From Desulfomonile sp963700305 (GTDB taxonomy: Bacteria; Desulfobacterota; Desulfomonilia; Desulfomonilales; Desulfomonilaceae): DNA of 64,000 nt. The notes beneath the pieces are model-generated. The model did not search any database. It was not told the DNA's origin and worked only from the letters and a program-made list of their open reading frames with translations. The translations under genes were made by a program, and so were the position numbers. This document shows positions 53,838-61,603 of the stretch, piece after piece; position 1 is the first letter of the stretch, and every line of letters begins with the position of its first letter. Where the stretch lies: positions 124,001 through 188,000 of the forward strand of contig CAVOXB010000027.1 in the NCBI GenBank assembly GCA_963700305.1, in the 5' to 3' direction.

Positions 53838-56605
53838 ATGAATCCCTTATTGGAAATAGTCACGCTAGGTCAATCTGTTTGGTACAACAACCTTAGCAGA
53901 GAACTGTTGCGTTCCGGCGAACTCAAGAAGCTAATGGATGACGACGGCGTATCTGGTGTAACGTCCAATCCGAGTATTTTCGAGAAGTCACTTCGCGAAG
54001 AGAGGGTTTATGAAAATGACGTTCACTGCCTGGTAGATGACGGACTTGCCACAAACGGAATCTACGAAGGCCTGGTCCTGCCGGACATTCAGCAAGCAGC
54101 CGACATATTGTTGCCCGTATATGAAAAAACACGTGGAGCAGACGGATTTGTCAGCCTGGAAATATCCCCAGAACACGCGGTATGACACCATGGAGACCGT
54201 TTCCGAGGCTCGGCGCCTTTTCGGTCTTGTAGATCGCAAGAATCTTATGATCAAGATTCCAGCCACTCCTGAAGGACTGGACGCTGTGCGCGAACTCATA
54301 GCCGAAGGGATAAGCATAAATGTGACTTTGATTTTTTCGCTTGAGCAGTACAAAAGCGCGTCAAATGCTTACATTGAAGGTCTGGAACAGCTCGTCGCAA
54401 AAGGCGCTGACCCTTCGAAAGTAGCATCTGTAGCGTCTTTTTTCGTCAGCCGCCTCGATTCGGTTATTGACGAAAGGCTTAAAGACGTAACAGACCCCGA
54501 TTTCAGGACCCCAGCTGTGAACGCCATGGGCAAAGCCGGAATAGCCAATGCAAAGCTCGCTTATGCCATGTTCAAGGATCTTGTCAGCTCCGAACGGTTC
54601 GAGCTTCTGAAATCCAAGGGGGCTAGGCCCCAGAGACTTCTGTGGGCGAGTGACCAGCACCAAAAATCCAGACTACCCGGATACTTACTATGTTGATGCG
54701 CTCATCGGGGCTGAAACGGTAAATACCATTCCTCCACCAACTCTTGACGCTTTTCGAGATCATGGCAAAGCGCATGCCGCACTGGAAGAAAATCTGGATG
54801 AAGCGAGAAATCTGTTCGCTGCCCTGAAAAAAATGGGCATTGATATAGATCAAGTAATGGATTTATTGCTGGAAAAGGGTATCAAGGCTTTCGCTGAATC
54901 TTACAACAACATTCTTGAGGACGTGTCGACAAAACGGATGCGGTTGCTGCGCGGATGGGGCCATAGATCGGCTTCCCTGGGAAGGTTTCAGAAGGCAATT
55001 GATGAAATTTTTGTCAGGTTTGACGAACAAAAAAGTTCCGAAAAGTTTTGGAGCGGTGACGTCTCCCTGTGGACGAATGAAGCCAAAAACCGCAGCGACA
55101 TAGCGCAAAGAATTGGGTGGCTTCAGATTATTGAGCCAATGGTGGGAGAGATTCAGCGCCTGAAAGATTTTGCCGATGAAGTGAGGGCTGCCGGCATCAC
55201 GTCGGTCGTCCTGCTGGGAATGGGAGGCAGCAGCCTCGCTGCAGAGGTTTTCGTTTCCTGCCTCGGTTCTGCGGAAGGTTATCCTGATCTGAAGGTGCTC
55301 GACACTACCATTCCCGGATCGATTCTGGCGGTCGAGCGGAGTGTGCTCCTGAGCCGAACCCTTTTCATAGTATCGAGCAAATCGGGTTCCACCATAGAAG
55401 TATCTTCACTCTATAAGTATTTCAGGTCCAAAATGGAACAGGTGATGGGTGATAGTGCTGGGAGCCATTTCGTGGCGATCACCGACCCTGGTACGAGTCT
55501 GGGAAAGTTGGCTTCAGAGCATGGATTCAGACGCACTTTTCTCAACCCGCCGGATATAGGAGGCCGCTTCAGCGCTCTTTCGTATTTTGGCTTGGTACCT
55601 GCTGCCCTCATCGGCGCTGACCTCGGCCATTTGCTCATGAGAGCGGCCCAATCGGCAGAAGCTTGCGGTCCAACAGTGCCATCCTTGGAGAGCCCCGGAA
55701 CCTGGCTGGGAGCGATAATGGGGCAATGTGCTTTGGATGGATCCGACAAGTTGAGCCTTGTGCTGTCTCCAGGTATCCAAACTTTTGGTTTGTGGCTGGA
55801 GCAACTGATTGCTGAAAGTACGGGCAAAGAAGGCAAAGGTGTGTTGCCTATAGACGGGGAGCCCATGGGAACCCCAGCTGCTTATGGGAAAGATCGTGTA
55901 TTCGTGTACTTGAGAATCGACGGAGACATGACCTACGATCAGGCTGTCTCCGATCTTGAAAAGGCAGGGTATCCGGTAGTAACACAGCGAATGCACACGC
56001 CATACGACATTGGTCGGGAGATATTCCGATGGGAATTCGCAACCGCTATCGCGGGCGCGATCCTAAAGATAAATCCGTTTGATCAGCCCAATGTTCAGGA
56101 ATCAAAGGATATCACAAAGAAATACCTGGAGCTGTTCAAGAAAGATGGTAAGATCCCGGCTGGAGAATTCATTTCAGTGGATGCACCTGACTTTCGGCAA
56201 AAAATTGGAGAGTTGTTCAGCGAGCTCAAAGCTGGGTCTTACGTGGCATTGAATGCTTTTATTCAGCCTTTCAAAGAAGCTACTGAACTATTACAAGAAA
56301 TCAGAATAGCTGTAAGAGACAGGTTCAAAGTCGCCACCACGTTGGGATTCGGACCGAGATATCTCCATTCTACAGGGCAGATCCACAAAGGCGGAGCAGA
56401 TAACGGGGTTTTCATCCAAATCACAGCAGATGACGCTGAAGACGCGGCTATTCCCGGCGAACCCTATTCATTTGGCGTGCTTAAATCCGCTCAAGCCCTG
56501 GGTGACTACGAAGCCTTGAAACAGAAGGGAAGAAGCATAATCAGGGTTCATTTGGCCTCTGATGACGACTTGAAGAAACTCAGAGATGCAATCAAGGCAT
56601 TTTGA
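53838..56605 (+). pseudogene. Bifunctional transaldolase / phosphoglucose isomerase fusion, two frameshifts
   Basis: The ATG at 53838 follows GGAGG. The transaldolase part starts LEIVTLGQSVWYNNLSRELL, with DGVSGVTSNPSIFEKS, and continues KNLMIKIPATPEGLDAVREL with the Schiff-base Lys. Breaks: an extra G at 54179-54180 (repaired EHAYDTMETVSEARRLFGL) and at about 54652 (repaired RLLWASTSTKNPDYPDTYYV). After the transaldolase barrel the phosphoglucose-isomerase part has SVVLLGMGGSSLAAEVF and FIVSSKSGSTIEVSSLYKYF. The repaired protein is about 921 residues, as in known tal-pgi fusions. It links the non-oxidative pentose phosphate pathway to glycolysis. Confidence 0.88.
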
Positions 56606-56668
56606 ATTCACGATCAAGCGACGAATTACGTTTACTTGGGAAAACATTGACAAATCAATGGAGAATTC

Positions 56669-56959
56669 ATGTACAACGACTATCGCGTCAAATCCGGCGC
56701 CGAACTGAGTGAATATCAGAAAAGAATAGAGAACATCGAAACCGTTATTCTTTGCGTGTCGGAAGCTGAGAAAATGATAGCGCAAATTGGCTCGGACCTT
56801 ATGCCCGAACGACCCGAAGGACCTGAAAAAAAGCCGGATTTCAGATCCAGGCGCCGCAAGCTTTTTGTCGGAAGTCGCACCTCAACCAGCGAATCGGGAC
56901 GGAAAAACCCTACACTGCGAGTGAAGAAGAAGAGAATTATCTCAGAAGTTCACATCTAG
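56669..56959 (+). CDS. Small basic protein, function unknown
   Basis: 96 residues, ATG after GGAGAATTC. The N-terminal half is helical (AELSEYQKRIENIETVILCV), the C-terminal half is very basic and Arg/Lys/Ser-rich (FRSRRRKLFVGSRTSTSESG then RKNPTLRVKKKRII), so it may bind nucleic acid or a membrane. No family recognised. It follows tal-pgi by 63 bases and could be co-transcribed. Confidence 0.5.
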   Translation: MYNDYRVKSGAELSEYQKRIENIETVILCVSEAEKMIAQIGSDLMPERPEGPEKKPDFRSRRRKLFVGSRTSTSESGRKNPTLRVKKKRIISEVHI

Positions 56960-57335
56960 AAGTTGTGTGCGATCCGGTTTATGGGGGTCTCGTCAATTAT
57001 TCCGAAGCCTCGGGTTTTGGCATGCACGATGCCCGGAGAGAGTGCCCGCATTTTTCCCGAGAATGGCGACGTAATCGCAAGTCAGTCTATCCGCTGCCAG
57101 GATCTTGAACCGGAGTAGGGCCGGCATCTTGCCGGTCATTCTGTTGTGACCGGCAAGATGCCGGCCCTACGAAGACACGTGTCTGGGCCCACTCATCACA
57201 TGCACGTATTTTTACTTGTTTCTATGGCAGCATATTGCAGTTGCCAGGGGTCTTGTCCGATTTGCGAGAGTGACGCCGTCGCCCCGGACTTGATCCGGGG
57301 CCCAGATCCTGGATTCCTGCCTCCGCAGGAATGCT
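56960..57335. other. Intergenic region with repeats
   Basis: No gene. It contains a perfect family B inverted repeat (57115-57170) and a CCCCGGACTTGATCCGGGG palindrome near 57282-57300, the counterpart of the element near 33309. Apparent ORFs here are repeat readings. Confidence 0.55.
57115..57170. repeat. Perfect inverted repeat, family B
   Basis: GTAGGGCCGGCATCTTGCCG... (57115-57138) and its exact inverse ...CGGCAAGATGCCGGCCCTAC (57147-57170): 24-base arms with an eight-base loop, each arm itself containing a CCGGC/GCCGG dyad. Other copies: 15948-15972, 58910-58965, and degraded ones near 20138, 26296 and 38998. Confidence 0.85.
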
Positions 57336-57812
57336 CTAGCGAGCACAGCATGCCGCTGTCTTGCCCATCGGCTCGCATTCCGATGTCAACAACTCTTCCA
57401 GTATCATTGAAGCGTCCCTTACGAATGCCGGGCAAAGTTTACTGACGAGATTTTCCCTCCGGATTTTGTTTGTCCCTTCCTCTGTGCTCCAATCCGCGGC
57501 GAGCAGGTCTCTGCACTCAATCGATCCATGCAAAGCTTCAAAACGCTTGAAGAGTTGTTGAACATTGTGGAACGAGATTTTCCTCGCTTCTGATTCGTCG
57601 GGAAGGTCTTTCTCCAGTCCCAAAATGAGCACGGCTGCGGCTATTGCTCCACAGGTCCGTCCGGAATGCCCTATGCCTCCACCAAGTGGTCTGCCTAATT
57701 TCGTGACCAAATCCAGGTCCAATCCATAGGGCTCTCCAAAGACCGTAAGCACCGCCTGCGAACAGATCATTCCATCGGAAAAGAGATCCACAGCTCTCTC
57801 TACGTTGTTCAT
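57336..57812 (-). CDS. C_GCAxxG_C_C-family redox-type protein
   Basis: 158 residues from the ATG at 57812 with AAGGAG upstream; an ATG at 57836 lacks one. The family is defined by spaced cysteines, visible as MICSQAVLTVFGEPYGLD, SGRTCGAIAAAVLILGL (the GCAxxG-like core, here CGAIAA), ECRDLL and KLCPAFVRDA, plus a C-terminal CC. Such proteins are common in anaerobes, are probably redox- or metal-linked, and have no settled function. It is transcribed divergently from a LysR-type regulator 124 bases away, which may control it. Confidence 0.82.
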   Translation of the reverse strand: MNNVERAVDLFSDGMICSQAVLTVFGEPYGLDLDLVTKLGRPLGGGIGHSGRTCGAIAAAVLILGLEKDLPDESEARKISFHNVQQLFKRFEALHGSIECRDLLAADWSTEEGTNKIRRENLVSKLCPAFVRDASMILEELLTSECEPMGKTAACCAR

Positions 57813-57845
57813 GATCAATACTCCTTTTCTTGACAAAATGTTGTT

Positions 57846-57860
57846 ATCTGGATATCAGAT
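57846..57860. promoter_or_regulatory. Candidate LysR-regulator box between divergent genes
   Basis: ATCTG-GATAT-CAGAT, a perfect five-base dyad around a five-base centre, which contains T-N11-A, the classic LysR-type binding pattern. It lies between the divergent C_GCAxxG_C_C and LysR genes, at a position suited to control both. Confidence 0.5.
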
Positions 57861-57936
57861 TAATGCGCGATAAATATCGACACAAACGATTTGTTTAGAT
57901 ACTATCCATCGAAATATTTGATCAGTAGAGGGAAAT

Positions 57937-58827
57937 ATGGAGATCCGACAACTGAGGACATTCTTGACCGTGGCCAAGCTTCTGAGCTTCAATAAGGCTG
58001 CCGACCGTCTTCATTACGCTCAGTCGAGTATTTCCGCTCAGATTCAGGCTCTTGAGGAAGAGCTGGGCGTGCAGCTTTTCGATAGGTTAGGAAGGCGGAT
58101 CTTGATTACAGAGGCGGGTGAACGCCTCATACCGTACGCACAAAGGATTATCGACTTGGCCGATGAAACGCGAGCTGACATCGGCGGCGGCACTGAGCCC
58201 GAAGGATCGCTCACTATCCGAATTCCCGAGACTTTAGGTGTTCACCGTCTGCCATCCGTCATCTATGAGTTCAGCAGCCGTTTCCCGGGCATTCGCCTCA
58301 ATCTGATAAATTGCGCTCATGAGAGCCTTCAGAAAGAGCTTCGCAACGGCGCAATCGATTTGGCTTTTCTGCTCACGGAATCGTTTCACGTAGCAGGACT
58401 CGAGGTGCAGGCCTTAGGCGTCGAGTCGCTTGTGCTGGTGGCCTCACCCTATAACCAGTTGGCGAAAAAGAAGCTTGTCCGAACGCGTGACCTCTTGGGA
58501 GAGACCTTGCTGCTTTCCACGGTCGATTGCAGCTACAGGCGTTTGTTTGAGAAGATACTAGAGGAGAAAGACATCCCCTTGGAGGCTACCCGAAGTTTTC
58601 ACAGTGTCAGTTTTCTCAAGCAATGCGTCATGGAGGGCGCGGGTATCACCATTCTCCCTGAGGTGGCAGTCTCGGAAGACATCGAGAGGCGCAAGCTCGC
58701 CCGCCTCAAATGGGAGGAGGAAGACCTTGAGGTTTCAGTCCTCATGATCTGGTCAAAGGGAAGATGGGTCTCGCCGACTCTGAACGCGTTCATGGAAATT
58801 GCTCGAAAAGCGCTGAAGAGTGGTTAG
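57937..58827 (+). CDS. LysR-family transcriptional regulator
   Basis: 296 residues. N-terminal winged HTH: EIRQLRTFLTVAKLLSFNKA, ADRLHYAQSSISAQIQALEE, ELGVQLFDRLGRRILITEAG, the LysR signature. The C-terminal periplasmic-binding-like effector domain (GSLTIRIPETLGVHRLPSVI to the end) is complete. It probably senses a small ligand and controls itself and the divergent C_GCAxxG_C_C gene through the dyad at 57846-57860. Effector unknown. Confidence 0.92.
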   Translation: MEIRQLRTFLTVAKLLSFNKAADRLHYAQSSISAQIQALEEELGVQLFDRLGRRILITEAGERLIPYAQRIIDLADETRADIGGGTEPEGSLTIRIPETLGVHRLPSVIYEFSSRFPGIRLNLINCAHESLQKELRNGAIDLAFLLTESFHVAGLEVQALGVESLVLVASPYNQLAKKKLVRTRDLLGETLLLSTVDCSYRRLFEKILEEKDIPLEATRSFHSVSFLKQCVMEGAGITILPEVAVSEDIERRKLARLKWEEEDLEVSVLMIWSKGRWVSPTLNAFMEIARKALKSG

Positions 58828-58909
58828 TGGCAACTGCATCGGGCTTTTTGGGCGGAGCCGCGACGTACGCGTATCGCGTAGCGAGGAAAAAATGGCAATC
58901 ACATTAAGA

Positions 58910-58965
58910 GTAGGACCGGCATCCTGCCGGTCGCTGAAGAATGACCGGCAAGATGCCGGCGCTAC
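58910..58965. repeat. Inverted repeat, family B
   Basis: GTAGGACCGGCATCCTGCCG... (58910-58932) and the inverse GACCGGCAAGATGCCGGCGC... (58943-58965), near-perfect 23-base arms. It lies between the LysR gene and the pentapeptide-repeat gene. Confidence 0.8.
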
Positions 58966-59091
58966 TGAGGCAGAGCGTTGTACGTGAAATGGTGCTGCTT
59001 GTTTGCACGAAGGTCCCGCGAAATAGTGTTTGACAAAAGTTAGACAACGTCGGAAATAGGGTGCAAGAATCAGAGCCGCGGAGGAAAAAGC

Positions 59092-60723
59092 GTGGCAAAG
59101 TGTAACCATGCATGTGGTCAAGAGGCTGATGAGAACTTGCAGGATGGATTTTGCATTCTTCACTCACCAAATCCTAATAAACCCCGTGGGGCCTTTAATG
59201 AGGCATTGAAAAACAGGCCCTCTCTCTGTGCAGATGATTTCTCGCACATTGTCTTTCCTTTTGGTTTCGACTTTTCCGGCCATACTCTAAACGCTGCTTC
59301 TTTTCAGCAGGCGCGATTCACAGGAAATGTCTCGTTCCGCAATTCGATTTTCCATAAAAGTACCAATTTCGGTTTAGCTGAATTCTCAGGCACGGCTGAT
59401 TTTTTTGGCGCAACATTTACGGACAACGTCGATTTCGAGTGCGCTCAGTTCCGCGAAAGCCGCTTCGTTTTACAAGGTGAAGTTCGAAGGTGGCGCCAGA
59501 TTTGGCGGCATCACTTTCCCTGAGGGAGCAGATTTCTATGATGCTAGATTTGGCAAGCAAGAAGAGTCTAAAGAAATAGACGGCGAGAAAACCCATTCCT
59601 CAGACATCAGAACAGCAGACTTCTGGGAAACTAAGTTTGAGAAAAGGGCAAATTTCACATGTGCCAAATTTGCCTATAAGGCTGATTTCAGTGATGCCGA
59701 ATTCACCAAAGGAGCGAGCTTCTATAAAGCCGTATTCACCGACAAAGCTAAGGCCAACTTTCTTAACGCCCGGTTCACTGAGGAAGTCAATTTCGTTGAA
59801 GCCATGTTAAGAAACGGGGGCGAGTTTACCAGTGCCACATTTGAAAAGGGAGCCAATTTCCGAGGGACTATTTTTCTCGGGGCGGCCGTATTTAATGGTG
59901 CCAGATTCCTAGGAAGATCTCTCTTCGCTCCTGAGATCTCTTTTTCGTTTGAAGGAAAAGAGAATGTTCCTATCTTCTCCAGAGCAGACGAGGTCTTCTT
60001 CGACGAAATAACCCTTGAACCGCTCGAAGCGGTTACCTTTAAGGATGCTGATTTCGGCAAGTGCACGTTTCGAAGGTACGGATCTGCGCAAAGCCGAGAT
60101 TACAGGTGCGAAATGGCCTGCGAGGAACAAATCCGTTTTCCTTATGGGCAAGCTGTCTATGACATATGATGAGAAGCTCCTCTTAGAGACGTTAGAAAAA
60201 GAAAAGCTTCAAAAGAATAAGCTAAAAAATGATTCCAGTAACTCGGTACTTACACATTGAGCAGCTATACCGTCAGCTCAAACAAAACTATGAGGACCGG
60301 AGAGACTATGAAAGAGCCCGTGATTTCCATTTCGGCGAGAAAGAAATGCGCCGGAAGAATCCAAAGACTCCAAAGGCGCTCAAGATTTTGCTGTGGATAT
60401 ATCGCTTGGTGGCTGGGTATGGGGAAAGCGCTTCGCGCGTATTCATTTCGGCGGTGGTTCTCTTGGCGGCATTCGCTTTTTTGTATCTCTTCTTCGGAAT
60501 TTTCCCCAAAGATGAACCTACGCTAGCCTGGACAAACCCATCAGATTGGCCTAAGGCATTGCTATACAGCTTTCGAGTCATGACCCTTTTGAAGCCTGAC
60601 GAATTGCAACCCATTAACGATGCGAAGCTCATCCATACGCTCATCTACACAATTCAAAGCATTGCAGGTCCTGTCCTGTTGGGTTTATTTGGATTAGCGC
60701 TCAGGCAACGGTTGAAGAGGTAA
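59092..60723 (+). pseudogene. Pentapeptide-repeat protein with N-terminal Cys cluster and C-terminal ion-channel-like domain, three frameshifts
   Basis: GTG at 59092 after CGGAGG. The N-terminus has a small Cys/His cluster (CNHACGQEADENLQDG, FCILHSPNP). Then follow many A(D/N)(L/F)xx-type pentapeptide repeats (NFGLAEFSGTADFFGATF; GARFGGITFPEGADFYDARF; ANFTCAKFAYKADFSDAEF), which fold as a right-handed beta-helix. The C-terminus has two hydrophobic helices around a loop (VFISAVVLLAAFAFLYLFF; IQSIAGPVLLGLFGLALRQ) as in two-helix ion channels. Breaks: extra A at 59456-59458 (AQFREAASFYKVKF), extra base near 60070 (GKCTFEGTDLRKAEI), extra G at 60245-60246 (NSYLHIEQLYRQLK). Role unknown; a membrane channel or sensor with a helix scaffold is plausible. 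Confidence 0.8.
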
Positions 60724-60739
60724 CCGACGATCAAACGCG

Positions 60740-60819
60740 TAGGATGCGGTGACCACCGGGAACCGCATCGTTCGAGTCTTTTCGAATGCGATGCGGTTCG
60801 CGTCGCTCACCACATCCTA
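60740..60819. repeat. Long inverted repeat, family C
   Basis: TAGGATGCGGTGA (60740-60752) and TCACCACATCCTA (60807-60819) with further inner pairing (AACCGCATCGTTCGA / TCGAATGCGATGCGGTT). Other copies near 15629 and 33203. It is the gap filler between the pentapeptide gene and the DUF6125-like gene. Confidence 0.75.
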
Positions 60820-60846
60820 ACTCTTGCTGTTTTGTTCCGAGAATCT

Positions 60847-61344
60847 TTACAGAGAGAAAACAAAATCCCCGGTGCAGCTCCCGCTGGAATGCATGAGGCA
60901 GCGTCCAACTTCGGGCGTGAGCGTGTATTTTATTCCGAGGCTGTCGAACCAACACGCGACTCTGTAGATGACGCCGCATTCATAGCGTTCGATGGCCCCG
61001 AGTCGTGTCATGCCGGAGTGTGCGAAGCATTTCTTCATTTCCCAGTGCAGAACGTTTTCTGCTGGAAAACTATAATCAAAGCCCATGAAGTCATCTGTCA
61101 GAATTCCGAAGGCATTGCGGCAGAGTATTTCAATGTCTGCAAACGTCGTGAAGTCGCAGAGATCAAAAACTTTGCGGATTCGCTCAATTTCTATGGCAGC
61201 GAGTGACTTTATCGCTGCTTTATTGAGCCTATTAGCCTTTTCTATACCGAATTCCTGAAATGAATGATAGAACCACATGCCGTCGTGTGTCATCCAGCAT
61301 TTCAGCAATAATTCTTTCAGTTCGCTCTTTCCGATGTCAACCAT
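60847..61344 (-). CDS. DUF6125-like protein
   Basis: 165 residues from the ATG at 61344, with GGGAGGGG upstream; a longer reading from 61425 has no ribosome site. Family-like blocks: ELKELLLKCWMTHDGMWFYH, SFQEFGIEKANRLNKAAIKS, LAAIEIERIRKVFDL. Later Cys residues (CRNAFG, MKKCFAHSGM, YECGVIYR, GRCLMHSSGSCTG) recur with His and may bind metal or a cofactor. The pattern fits DUF6125/L-2-amino-thiazoline-4-carboxylate-hydrolase-like proteins common in anaerobes. Function unknown; assignment by pattern only. Confidence 0.6.
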   Translation of the reverse strand: MVDIGKSELKELLLKCWMTHDGMWFYHSFQEFGIEKANRLNKAAIKSLAAIEIERIRKVFDLCDFTTFADIEILCRNAFGILTDDFMGFDYSFPAENVLHWEMKKCFAHSGMTRLGAIERYECGVIYRVACWFDSLGIKYTLTPEVGRCLMHSSGSCTGDFVFSL

Positions 61345-61486
61345 TTTGGGCCCCTCCCTAACTCCGGAACAGCGGCGAGACAGGACTGTCGCAGTCCAAT
61401 TGTGAGTTCGTCTCTGAATCAGCAAGATTAGGGGAACCTTCTGTGCAAAGAAGATTCTCTCAAGCCTTTTGTAAGAGACTCTAACA

Positions 61487-61533
61487 GTGGCCTGAGGCCC
61501 CGTTTCTCAGCGAGAAACGGAGACTCAGGCCAC
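61487..61533. repeat. Large hairpin between the DUF6125-like and LpxC-fusion genes
   Basis: GTGGCCTGAG (61487-61496) pairs with CTCAGGCCAC (61524-61533), and inside CCGTTTCTC pairs with GAGAAACGG. A long, nearly perfect stem. No T tract adjoins, so it may be a processing or transcription-blocking structure. Confidence 0.6.
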
Positions 61534-61558
61534 ATGCTAGAAGTTTGAAGAGGGGTTC

Positions 61559-61590
61559 GGGGAGAGACTTCTTACAAGAAGTTTCTCCCC
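61559..61590 (-). terminator. Hairpin just after the LpxC-fusion stop
   Basis: GGGGAGAGACTTCTT (61559-61573) pairs almost fully with AAGAAGTTTCTCCCC (61576-61590), about 14 bases beyond the fusion-gene stop on the minus strand. Strong stem but no T tract; the most likely terminator of the gene. Confidence 0.5.
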
Positions 61591-61603
61591 GATTCTTCAT
61601 GGC

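Noticed and set aside
57146..57445. ORF over repeats near the C_GCAxxG gene
   Set aside because: It spans the family B palindrome and a CCCCGGA palindrome, then runs antisense to a real gene.
60740..60830. tRNA-like look of GTTCGAGTC within the 60.7 kb repeat
   Set aside because: The bases belong to the family C inverted repeat; no cloverleaf or acceptor stem can be formed.
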